Below, piece by piece: positions 49,298-60,238 of a stretch of 64,000 nt of DNA. The translations under genes were made by a program, and so were the position numbers. This DNA is from Cladobotryum mycophilum (Eukaryota > Ascomycota > Sordariomycetes > Hypocreales > Hypocreaceae), in the NCBI GenBank assembly GCA_036429605.1, contig CM071591.1:4898001-4962000 (forward strand), read 5' to 3'. The first letter of the stretch is position 1, and each line of letters opens with the position of its first letter. The notes under the pieces are model-generated. The model saw only the letters and a list, made by a program, of their open reading frames with translations. It had not been told where the DNA came from and made no database searches.

Positions 49298-52200
49298 ACT
49301 TACCAATGTCACTTACACGTAGACTCGTGTACCCGCACAGCACTACTGCCATAAAACTGAGCAATCATTTTCTTCTGGCCTATGGGTTGCAACATACGTA
49401 TGCATGTCTCTCATGTCGAGGGCACGAGTGTGTGTAAGCTCGGGAGGCTACATCGGGCAGCAGTTCCAACGACTCGTGCATATGCCGCCGCAAGATCGAG
49501 ATTGATATCAGATTGGAAGATGATGCAGCCTCAATGTTACTCAGAGACGCTTGGCAAAGTGTACAATGCCGCTCCCTTGATCACTTGGCATTTCTAACAA
49601 ATCAAGGTAGATGTTCCCCAAGGGAGGGAGGGAAACTCACGACCTATGATTTCCTGTCCGCGGAAGCAGCGGTAGCACTTTGAGACTTTATTACCACCAC
49701 TTACTTCTGGCTGGTCAGTTGATGGGCGAGACCTCACCAATGATATGACTCCATCATATTAGGGAGGGCCTGGTCACTGAACTAGAGATTGCGGCTCTTG
49801 GATTGGTCAAGCATGGATCATTCAATGGGGCAGCCCAATATCAAAATAAGCAAGACATACACACGCACACACACACACACACATATATCACACACACACT
49901 GCATCGCATCGTATCACATCACATCTACCAACCCATGTCGAGCTGAAATAGAGTTCCCCTCAATTCCTGCGACCAGTTTCCCGGTAACACACATTTCTGC
50001 CTGTCTCGAAATCGGCAGGCTTCTACGGGTAGTATCGTCAGCTACCTCCCTTTGATGAGCCTCATCTCAACTCCTCACCTCGGATTTGAAATTTCCGGGA
50101 CATGAGACAGGGCTTCTTACGCAAGCCAACGCCCTTTCGATACTACACTGACGAATGTACCCGTGGAAGGAGTCATAGTAGCCTAGCACATTGGCGGTGA
50201 CTTTAAACATGCCAACTTCGTGGTCGGCCCTTGGAACTAGCAGCTATCCAAAGGATCAACTGGGCACGGATCATCATGTCAGTATCCTCTCAGCCACCTG
50301 ACTGGCTAGACCTCAGACACCATTAGATATAATATCGACATGACCACACCCTTTTCTTGGCTTGTAATCAGGAGCTGATCTCACGTATGACTGAACATGG
50401 GGAAGACCGGAAGAAAAATCCGCTCTGCAGAGCCGCCTCCTCTCAACCGGGATTCCAAGAGGAAACATTCCCAATGCGGAACGCTTGGCTTCCAAATTGG
50501 AAAGGCCAAGACCAAATCAGGCAATCACCGTCTCATGTTTTCTCTCCCTTGACTTGACCCATAAGTACCCGAAGCCTGCCGGAATGTGACGGGTTTATAG
50601 ATTGTTTAAACCTTGGTCGTTTTCTGCAAGGGGCGGCTTTTGTGTGAGTGTGGCGGAACCAAGAACTTGTCCTCCGCATGAGAAACAGTCTTGGGTCTCT
50701 GTAGGTTTTCTTTTCCTTTCTTTTTTCTGGACGCGCCCTTTTATCCCTTGACGGATACGTATTTCCGGCCCGGAGTGAATCAAGTTTGATCCTTTGCCAC
50801 TGGCAATAAGAGAGATTAACATCTCCACTTTCTTCGAGGTGATGAACATGTGTAAGTTTCAGTCTCAGTTCGCGGCGTTAACTGAGCTCAGTCACACCAT
50901 TCTTCATGGCAGGTATACGTACAAAGGGAGAAAGGGTAAGACAGGTCGGCGAACTGCTACCTCGGTCCTCCTCTCGTAGCGTCGGATGTCGACGCACAAG
51001 GTTGGTTGGGAGGATGGAGGAGAGGCTGGGCTCTCAAACATGTCTCAAATTTCCTTGGTCCAACTTCCGCGTCCAAGCCCGAGTCTCATGCTGGGGAATA
51101 TCGCTCGCGGAATTCTTGTTGGCTCTAGTTGTGCCTCGTATGTTGATGCTCTTTATGGATTGGATTGAATATCATTATGAGTGTTTGGATGGTCGGTCGA
51201 TGCTCGAGAGAGACATGGCCGTGGGTGTTGAACTAATTAGTACCACAAGCACGGAACGTGAACACGGGCTCGACAGGTAAACTTGGCTAATTTCTCTTTC
51301 AGGATTTCCTAGAATTGATTCCAAGCACTTTCGGTGACGTTGAAGTTGACCGAATGTTGTGTGTGCGTGTGTGTGTGAAATACACAGAGAGAGAGAGAGA
51401 GAATTGACTCCAAGTTAATCGTACTTTCTAGGGTAAGGGTTTGTAGAGGTGACTGGTGGAGGTGTTCTTCCATGGGTGTGTTGGCCTGATATCTGGCCAT
51501 CTTGGATCTTATTCATCCTTCCCGTCAGATCCCATTCGGTGGAGGCTTGAATCTCCGTCCAGCGCAGATAACCTTGGATCAAAAAAGCTGTCCCGTCATG
51601 TTGGTCCGGAAGGGAGCCCGACATGGCAGACCCCGATCCATGACTGTGCATCATTCTCACCCCCTCCCCTAAGTTGGAGATCCTCCGCTCGAGTGCATGT
51701 CGCACATGAACTGCCCCAGTGGTTCGTGATATACCGTGCTAATTGATCTGTTCGTGCTCCTTGAGCTTACTGGGACTGTCTTGGGCCGTCCGTTGACGGG
51801 TTTCTGACAGACCTGGATGATAATATGGCGTGATCCTTGAACGGTTTGGTTACCTAGGTAGGTAGGTTGGTGTTCCAGGTTCCAGGTTCAAGGTTGATTG
51901 ATTCGGGACGGGAGCTGCTGTATTTGGTGTCTCTCCGCTGTTGACACCTGCAGGTTCAGGCACTAAAAGCACTAACTTTACAGAGCCTCAACCCGCTGCA
52001 ACGTTGGGAAGTTTAGAGCCCTCCCCTCCCTTAGGCGGGCAGCTTATCTATCCATCCATTAGTCTAGCACCTGCGTGCGACAACCGACGCTACAAGCCGT
52101 TCTTTTTTAGCAGTGGCTTTAGTGGCGGAGACAACTAAACAGATAAGGTGCCGAAAGAAACCTCTTTACCTCTGGTTTAACCTCCCATTTAGTCAAGACA

Positions 52201-53417
52201 AAAACATGGAAAATAAGAGACAGGCAATTATGTACAGAGTACCCGCAATTGACTGTCATGAAAAATTTCTAGTTCTGGCAATCAAGGAGCCAATGTCTAA
52301 GCCTGGATCCTTTTGGCTGTTGGCTCTAAATATTTGTAGGTACTGGCATGAAAGTCATACAGCGCACCCACCCAACGCGCGTGCGGAGTGCGGAGTACAA
52401 GGGCTTTATTTTTTTACTTTATTTTTATTTTTATTTTTAGTTTTTTCTTTATTAACCTTTTCTCTGGATACAACATTCCTTGGCTCGTCTACGCTTTGTT
52501 GCCGAAAATGCACGACGAGTCTTGTGTTACACGGTATGAACAACCCAATTCTGTAGGTAGCTATAGTTGACTCGGGATATTACAGTGGATGGCTGCCCTG
52601 GAGCTCCATCGTGTGTCGCATCCATGGATGGAGTAGACCCTTGAGTCCCATGTACACTGTACCCGACATTTATTAGTACCTAGCGGATAGTCCACAGGCG
52701 TCCACGGGTGGCTTTAGTGGCATGCAGGTCCCCTAAAGACACTCACGATTGCCGCTCCCGTGGGCGCTGTGCTAGTGCGCTAAAGTATGGAATCTAGATA
52801 ATCAAATCAATTTAGCGCGCTTACAATCTATTCCGGTTTCCCCAGTGTGACTTCAACTTGCTCATTGTAGATTTCAACCTCAATCTGTCCTCCTCACCTA
52901 GAGGAAACCAACCTCATCTCCAGCTTCATCATGCCCAACCCTCCTATATTGACAAGGTGTGTGCCATCAGCGAACCAGACTGCGAACCCAAAGTAACGGT
53001 GTGTCATATAAATTACTCAACCTCCAGGGGTATCCACCAATCGTCTCGCCATAGGCAGCACATTCAGCTGCAGGCTCGCCCTTATCTCAAGGCTCTTGCA
53101 TATATGCACTCTATTTTGGGTGAGGGAGAGTACGGCCAAGCCTAGCAGAACCATTGGATCTCTCCTCGAAGCCTGCATTAGTCCAATATTTCGTCCTCGA
53201 GGCCTTGTCGAAGTGGACGATTTTCGAGTTACCCTGCCGGTCCGTCATGCCTCTCGAGCAGATGAAAGAGAGAGGAGCAGGATCAAGAAGTTGAAGACAA
53301 AAAAAGACAATATATGGGAAGCTGCAACCTCTGTATGGCTCTCGTTGTTGTCGTCCAATATGGAACGGTGAAGCTTGCTGGGGGTGGCAAAGGTACCCCT
53401 CATATTCCTAGGCTTTG

Positions 53418-53759
53418 GCGGTCACTGCATGTGCCACCTGCCGGACGACTGGAGCTGGAACTGGAACTGGATCCAAGCAGTGTGAAAAATATCTTTCGGC
53501 ACTCTTTGATGCCCTGGCAGAGTTTGGTATCGCACATGATGGCATCCAACTAGCCAACGATCCTCTGGCTGATGACTATGATTGCAGAGCAAAGTATGGA
53601 GATGGTATTGGAGGGTCACAAGTCCTGGACGATATCCAATACTCCAATACCTTCGAGACTTCTCATATCTTGCGAGCATACAAGAGAAATCGAAAGATAC
53701 TTGGAGCACGTATGATGGATGCCATGCAAGGAAAAGACGAGAAATTGTTAACGCCTTAA
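53418..53759 (+). pseudogene. Exon-like open frame, possible gene remnant
   Basis: An open frame with protein-like composition (KYLSALFDALAEFGIAHDG ... FETSHILRAYKRNRKILGA ... DEKLLTP) ends at 53757-53759. It has no good ATG start; its apparent start is TTG. An upstream Gly/Thr run (GAGTGTGS) may be chance. I recognise no family. It may be the last exon of a degraded gene, or chance. Confidence 0.2.
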
Positions 53760-54024
53760 CGAATCGCAAGTACAGCATGCATTTCCCTCTCTCTCGACAC
53801 TGGGTTACACCAACAACAACCTGCAGCCTCATCTTCTCGTGACCCTGCCTATTTTAAGCACTCCCTCATCTCGAACCTTCGTCCTTCCTTTCTACCTTCC
53901 CTTCATCTCTTTATCCATCCTCACCTCTTCCCACTACCAAAACGACAGAATAACACCAAAGGAATCAAGCACGCCCCCATAGTCAAGCAAACAAAATCCA
54001 GAATAAAAAGATAAACAAAAAAAA

Positions 54025-55090
54025 ATGAACACTCCATTTCAGCATCACCTTCTTCATGACCTCCTCAGAGACCACCCTGTCAACCCGGTCAATGACACAG
54101 AACTTCTGCCAGGGCCAGCCAAGCCAGGGCTCGCAGAGTTCCCTCCCATTACGCACTTTTACGTTCAAACCTATCAACAGCCTGGTGGCTCCATGTGTGC
54201 CAAGTTTGATGCCGCCCTTCTGCCCGAGTACGACGACGATGCCCTGAGAATGTCCTTTGGGGCATACCCATCAAACCCACGAGCATGGAGTTTGGCCTCG
54301 GAGGAAGACTGTAGGGGTTGGTTTGATGCCGAGATCTCCAACATTGTCCTGGCCGCCTGGGGTCATTACCCTGGTGTCATTTCAGTGTCGCAGCCTACTC
54401 CAGCCTCTAATAAGGTGATTAACGGGCGTGCCGATATGGCGTACTTGACTGCCCGGGGACCATTCAAGACCCCCTCGTAGTTGGGGTGATCAAGCAAAAC
54501 GTCATCGACGTCGGCGAATGGCTCGTCGGTAGCTTGTTTACGTATCGACAGAGGCAACTGTCTCGAGAACTCAGAGAGTACGTATCCTCTCCAGACACAC
54601 ACAACACTCTCTGAGTCAACTAACTCCCACCGACAGGTACGCTTATGCCTATGATTGCCCTCAAGTGTTTTGCTTTGACGGCAAAAGCTTCCTCATGCTT
54701 CAGTTCCGAGTGGACAGCCCAGAGTTCATCAAGGACCCAGACTGCCCTGTCGACTGCTGGGTCTTTCCACGAGACAATGTAGGTGGCTGCGCCATTCGAT
54801 ATGCCTTCTACCGCCTGATGGCGCAGGGGCTTCGCAGATACCAGTCCTTTTGGCCATTATTGAGATATCTAGCCGACGTCCCCATTCATAGTCGAGTGTT
54901 TTTCAACGGCCAGCCCATCTGGAGGGTTGGTCGGTACATTACACAGGAGAATCCTGATGGCTACGTCAGGCAAGTTGACCGCAACACTGGGTCGTTTTAC
55001 TGGAAATACGTGGGCCCTTGGCAATATCCCGAGCGTGAACGCCCCAGGACCATCGACACAGGGGCTTTATGGAATCCTCCCTCTCGGTAA
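54025..55090 (+). CDS. Uncharacterised fungal protein (335 aa), one frame break
   Basis: Exons 54025..54577 and 54637..55090. The intron has donor GTACGT and acceptor CGACAG and joins ...LSREL-RE to YAYAYDCPQVFCFDG. The start MNTPFQHHLLHDLL follows an A-rich leader (AAAAAAATGAAC). At the C5 run 54470-54474 the frame stops (TAG at 54478). One added C restores LVVGVIKQNVIDVGEWL, and the exon lengths then sum to exactly 335 codons plus stop. The protein is soluble-looking, with aromatic-rich blocks (SFGAYPSNPRAWSLASEEDC, IWRVGRYITQENPDGYVR). GRADMAY...LVVGVIK faintly recalls the D...xxK spacing of PD-(D/E)xK nucleases, but the second acidic residue is absent, so I do not assign that fold. Function unknown. 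Confidence 0.65.
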
Positions 55091-56800
55091 CTCGAGTATC
55101 TGGGGGCAGCCAGGATGGCTACGGGTCATAAAAAGGTTTGAGAATTCGCTTTTCAACCCTTCACCGTCGATTTTTGACAGAATTTCTGAATGTATCCATG
55201 TTTTACTATATGCTGCCCCATCTCTACCCAAGGTCTTTTTGCCCATTCATGTTCTTGGGAGGATTTTGTGATTAGCAAGTTTAGGATAGGGCGGGTTTTA
55301 CTGAAATTCGGCGCATGGGACTTTGACGCTCTGTGGTCGTTTCTTTTCTTTTTTTCTTTTCTTTTGTACCTCCAGATTGTTTTATGAATAGGTACTTTGG
55401 GTAATATGAGAAGCTATATTTGACTATATCACTAAGACGAGTTTGAAGCCCTGTTGGCCCACCTAGGTGGAGGCGTGATTGGTGAACTTTGTAGAACAGG
55501 GAGTTGGTCGACATCTCAGCAGATGGAGTGGCCGTTGCAGCGAACGGGATGGTTCCACATGGCAAGAATAGAGAAGCGATGAGGGTGAAAGAAGTTGGAG
55601 AGAGATTAGCCCTCTGGTCAACCCAGATGACCGAAAGATCAAAGACCATGGCCTGTGAAAAGGTGACGACAGACCACAATCCCTCCCTTTGCAGGGCCCA
55701 AGAACGCCAAAACAACTCCACGCCGAATGTGGAGGCATCAAGAACTGCGTCCGATGACTGTGAAATACGCCTAGCGATGAATGAAACATCGCCTCACATT
55801 GTAGGCAAACGTGTAGAGGAAAGAAACGGCATAGCGACTTGAATCGACGTAGCTGAGTTTGACTAGGGGCTTGATTTCTTTTGTTCTATATGGGACCTTC
55901 TTTCGAGGTAGCACTTGAGCCGTAGAAAGGTCTTTGGGATCCAGGATAACGGGGCGGTAGTAACCTTTTGGAATGCTGGTATCCCATTTGAGAAGTATAG
56001 TCAGAAAAAGGGGGTAGGGGATCAAAGTGTTCTTCTATCCGAGCTCTTGGTACGGCAAAACTAGGTAGGTACCCGAAATAGTGAAGCCAAGAGGACGCAA
56101 TCAAGTAGTCATGGTCAGTTTCTATACTTTTGCTGAAGTACAAGCAGATAAATTCTGAACGCCAATGTGTGTTGCATATCAAAAGACATACTGGTGCGGT
56201 TGGTAGGTATCAAGGGGCTAGGTCTCGGTCATACGTGCCGATATGAAGGAGCAGTGACCTTGTGAAGATGCATCAGGGGCATACATATGATACACTCTTA
56301 GTCCCGATCACGTTGCAGATACGTTGCGGTCCTGTTCCAGTACATGAGAGATGCCTAGACAGCCATCATATTACCCCCTAGATTCCCTAACGCAACACCT
56401 CATAGTAAGAGCTACTATCCTTTACCCAAGCATCTCCTCCTCTCTCCCTCGCTAACCTAGGCAAGATTCGGTTCTACAAACATTTGACCGACTCCTAATA
56501 GGCCAGGCAGATTAATAGATAGATAAACCAGCTCATCAACGAGTCCCAGCCCGTTGATTCGAAGTTGTCCATCGCAAGGCATCAAGCAACCAACCGACCC
56601 TAATCGTCAGCACGGTGGCAGATCATCGAACCCAACATATCCCCCTCAAGATGCAAAAAGTCGTAAACTTTTTAAACATATTTCTTTTCTTCTTTCAACA
56701 AAAAAAGATACCCAGCCGTCCAGGCCCGAATCTTTCCACATGTTTCATGTTATATACACCATCCCTCCACCCCCCAAAAAAAAGAACCCATCGCTTTGTC
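55091..56800. other. 1.7-kb region with a possible degraded gene on the minus strand
   Basis: AT-rich. Two exon-like frames on the minus strand (see next entry) are the only candidates. A GAAA/TTTTC run sits at 55345-55370. Confidence 0.45.
55281..56025 (-). pseudogene. Possible remnant of a two-exon gene
   Basis: Two minus-strand frames look coding. One (about 55835-56025) reads PLFLTILLKWDTSIPKGYYR ... SSRYAVSFLYTFAYN and ends at a GTGAGG donor. The other (about 55800 down to 55281) reads AVLDASTFGVELFWRSWALQ ... VVTFSQAMVFDLSVIWVDQ, ... FTLIASLFLPCGTIPFAATA. They can be joined in frame only through a 40-nt intron (acceptor TTTCACAG), shorter than usual. No clear start codon or family was found. 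Could be a degenerate gene or chance. Confidence 0.25.
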
Positions 56801-57644
56801 TCACGCAGTCTTGCCCGCCCTCTCGGCTTCCAGCTCCCGCTCCGCCTGCTGGTAGTACTTGGCCGTATCCACGCCGTGCTGGTTATGGTTGACAAAGTTG
56901 AACCAGGGGACCGTGCTCATGAAGAGCGCAGAGTATCTGCTCTGCCGGGCCGCCACGCCCTGCAGGTGAGGGCTCAGCCTGCTCTCGCCGTAGAGGGACT
57001 CCCCGGCCTTGACCTTGGTGACCATCTCCCGCATATCCAGCTCGACCTCGCGCCCGTTCTCGGTGGCGCCATAGAATCGTACTGCAGATGGTCATTCCAC
57101 CCATTAGCATACACACACACACACATACAATTCCATCCACCAGAGCTCAAAAAACGTACGGGCTGATCGCTGGTAAAAGTAGAGGAAACCACCGGCCAAA
57201 CCGATGAAGCCGGCTAATCGCATGGCCTTGGGGAAACCGCCCTTGCCGACCTGTGAGGGGGCAAATCTCTCTAGGGCGTAGAGAGCAGCCGGGGCGAACG
57301 AGGCGGCAGTAACGCCGGCAATGTAATCCGATGTCCTCGCATATCCAACGACTCGCTTGAAGTGACTATGTTTTCCATCGCATCAGCTCCCCCACTCAAT
57401 GCGCAAATCCTCCACAAATATCCTCATTTCGTATCCCCCTCCCCCAAAAACAGCAATATCAGGTCGTTCAAAACATGGGGGAAAAGTTAACGTACGGGTC
57501 ATTATCGATGAGCTAAATCTCGTCAGCCTTAATTCGTCCCATTGAAGCTTCAATTCCGCCTCGACTTACCGGGTAATCGGTCTGGACGACCTTGCTTGTC
57601 CCGACAAAGGACGCCGGGGGTTGCTTGGTCGTAGTCTCGGCCAT
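56801..57644 (-). CDS. NADH:ubiquinone oxidoreductase (complex I) 21 kDa-type subunit, 192 aa
   Basis: Four exons: 57570..57644, 57496..57512, 57160..57365 and 56801..57081. Exon 2 is a 17-nt micro-exon encoding LIDND plus two bases. Spliced protein: MAETTTKQPPASFVGTSK..., then DYPLIDNDPHFKRVVGYAR, a membrane segment YIAGVTAASFAPAALYALE, KGGFPKAMRLAGFIGLAGG, YQRSALRFYGATENGREVE, and a C-terminal helix ending AEREL...GKTA. This matches my memory of the fungal complex I 20.9/21 kDa accessory subunit (Neurospora NUO-20.9). It is an accessory subunit of the inner-membrane proton-pumping NADH dehydrogenase, without cofactor ligands. It is transcribed head-to-head with the Csm3/Swi3 gene. Confidence 0.9.
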
Positions 57645-57943
57645 TTTCGCAGTGAATTTTGCCCCGGACTCTTGGATCTAGAACCTGGAAGTCAGATGCC
57701 GGGATAGCCTCAAAGCTGCAGCTTCCACTTGTTGATGCCTCAGGACTGAATATTGTCACGTGATGTAGTTGGAGATAAGTTCTCACGTGATTCAATTAAA
57801 GCCTGGTGTGGGCCGAACGCGGTTCCCCCACCATCAAGTCGCGTCGGGCGATAGCGATAACGTCAGTGACGATCCAAGCCAGGACGAATTTATTAAAATC
57901 GAGCGTCACAGTCATTACAGCATAGCACACCATACAAGCAAAG
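57645..57943. promoter_or_regulatory. Bidirectional promoter between complex I subunit and Csm3/Swi3 genes
   Basis: 299 bp separate the two ATGs in opposite orientation. Two CACGTGA-like sites (TCACGTGATG at about 57757 and TCACGTGATT at about 57783) are possible bHLH-type motifs; function inferred. Confidence 0.55.
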
Positions 57944-59005
57944 ATGCCTTCAGTTCTCGCTTCGGAGCGCACGTCTGCGCGAGCCGATGACCTGGACAAT
58001 TATGGCATTGACGATTTCGACGACGACGAAAATCCCTTTGCCTCGCCAAGTTCCCCGGGGCCGTCCAAGAAGCGAAAGGAGCCAGACTCTGGTCTGGGAA
58101 TTGACCAGGAAGTTTCCATCCAGAAGCGCGCCAGAGTACCCAATGTCAAGCTCGACGAAGACAGGCTACTTGGACCGGCAGGAATTCCAAAACTCAGAGC
58201 CCGAGCCGCAGGTCTCAAACTCAAGGGCAAAGGCCACGAGGTACGCTCCCTCTGCTTCGTCTTCTTCTTCTGCTTCTTCTACTACTACTTACTACCTTTC
58301 TCCCGCTATATGAGACCAAAATACTAAAGTTCATGCCATTTTTCTCAGTTCTCCGATGCTTCTCGCCTCCTCTCCTTTTACCAACTATGGCTCGACGACC
58401 TCTTCCCCAAAGCCCGCTTCCTCGACGCCCTCGTCATGGTCGAAAAAGCCGGGCACAAGAAGAGGCTGCAAGTAGCGCGGCAAGACTGGATCAACGAGGG
58501 GAAACCGAAATACGGAGACGAGGAACCCAATGACGATGCGCTTGACGGCGCGGGCGCAACCGGCAACACTGGAGATGACACCACCGCACAATCATCATCA
58601 TCATCATCGAATCAGCAGCAGACATCACAGCCTACTACAGGGAGAGGAAGGACACCAGTGAGGGATGACGTCCCCGACGAAGACGACCTCTACGATGCCA
58701 CGCCAAAACCACAAAGAACAGTACCCATACGAAACGACGCCCCAGATGACGATGACCTAGAAGCCCTCATGGCCGAAGCCGAAACCATAGACACCCAGCC
58801 CAAAAGCAAGCCCCCTCCGTCCAATCCCGAGCCAGACGGCGATGATCTAGACGCCCTCATCGCAGAGGCAGAAGTAGAAGACAAGGCATCAAATGCGAGT
58901 AAATCAGCCAGTACCGCTGCTGCTGCTGCCGCCGCCGCACCGACAAAAAGGAATGATTTCGCGGATGACGAGGAGGCGATGCAAGAGATGGAGGGACTGT
59001 GGTAG
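57944..59005 (+). CDS. csm3: Replication fork protection component Csm3/Swi3 (Tipin family), 317 aa
   Basis: Exons 57944..58240 and 58349..59005; donor GTACGC at 58241, acceptor CTCAG ending at 58348, phase 0. The N-terminus is acidic (DDLDNYGIDDFDDDENPFAS), followed by a basic KKRK stretch that could be a nuclear localisation signal. The Swi3 domain spans residues ~70-160: DEDRLLGPAGIPKLRARAAG, LKLKGKGHEFSDASRLLSFY, QLWLDDLFPKARFLDALVMV, EKAGHKKRLQVARQDWINEG. The C-terminal half is disordered and acidic. It contains three repeats of a PDxDDLxxLxAEAE-like motif and ends in DDEEAMQEMEGLW, like Tipin-family tails. With Tof1/Swi1 the protein stabilises stalled replication forks and supports S-phase checkpoint signalling. 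Confidence 0.92.
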
Positions 59006-60238
59006 CATGGCGGATTTTGGATAGGGGAAACAGTACATTGATGGGGAGTTGGGCGTGTAAGTTGGCGTCTGACATGGCGAGCATGTAATACCATCAATCT
59101 TGGGAAAAGACATGCCATGAGATAATGATGAAATAATAAACTACTGGGAATCTTCGCTGCCACGGCAAATAAGATGCCGGATCACTCAAAAAAACCACTC
59201 TCAAATCGCCATATCGTCTACTCCCTTTCCATCAGATCTTCTTCCTTCTGCTGCCAGTTAAACGCCCCCCAAGAAGAAGAAAAGAAAGAAAGAAAAGAAA
59301 AAAGGAGGATGGATTCTCGCAGAAAACCTCCAATGTTCTTTCAGAGTGGGGCCCATTCTTTGGAAGTACACCATGATGCCTCACGGAGACGATCATGTAA
59401 CAATGATAACAAGGGGGCTAGAAACTAACGCATCATATAGGAAAGTATAAAACATCATGTTTCATATCAACGAGGAACAAGGATACTTTTGTAGTATCCA
59501 GGTGCCCAGTAGTGATGCGAACAATAACTTTTAAGTTGTAGCCATAAACATAGATATACATCACAACAAGTTCCCTGCTGCCAAGTCCAGACTCCACGCC
59601 ATGGTAAACCATATAAAGTCGAGACATCCAAATTTAAAGAACCAAGCTTCACAAGAAATGATATACAAACAATCACCAAGGTATGGTGCAAGATCAAATG
59701 CGGAGAAACAATTATGTTTGCTTGTGTATTGTGTAATGTAGTAGTAGTATAGTAGTACAGGTCATAACCGCCAGTCGTGATATTTCGGCCATCCTCTCTT
59801 TTCGAGGTCCGAATTCCCTTTTACGCCGTCACCACCTTTCCGGTGCCACCCATGTTGTGTTCCCCCATTGATTTTATAGAATAGTATGATGTAATAGAAA
59901 AAGAATAGAATGTAAAAAGGCATCACCTGGAGAGACGCGATCGCTTGGTGCCATCGGTCAGTCGCTGTGGTCTCGCACGCTTATTAACGCTCGCCCCCTT
60001 GAATAGTGATAATTGTTGATTTGTGGTTGGTTTATCTGGAGTGCTTCTCTCGGGGTCGAGAAGTCTGCTCTGCTTTCGCTGGATCCTCCGTTCTTCGACT
60101 TTCAAGGCCCATAGAAGAGTCATGAGGACTTCCTTGGACGGCAAGACGGTGCTGCCGAGACATTTTGTCAGCTCGCTTACATTGCCATGCGTCGCACTAG
60201 GAACGTTCCCAGAATTCTCGACCCGACTGTCGCATCTC
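59006..60238. other. Region between Csm3 and hacA, including the alternative hacA 3' coding end
   Basis: No separate gene. The minus-strand frame used by unspliced hacA mRNA continues to a stop at 59923. AAAG/GAAA-rich near 59277-59305. Confidence 0.5.

Larger units (their letters stand above)
45227..54024. other. 8.8-kb gene-poor, microsatellite-rich region
   Basis: No gene is supported except a doubtful exon-like frame at 53418-53759. It holds many simple repeats: ACG/GAC near 46392-46420, TTC near 46938-46982 and 48061-48076, a TC then CA run at 49255-49297, a CA run at 49859-49885, a TG then AG run at 51358-51402, and ATTTTT repeats near 52407-52440. A tRNA-like segment lies near 47774-47850 on the minus strand. 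Confidence 0.5.

Noticed and set aside
54400..54500. PD-(D/E)xK nuclease motif in the 335-aa protein
   Set aside because: The acidic residue expected before the Lys is replaced (VVGVIK), so the fold cannot be claimed from sequence.
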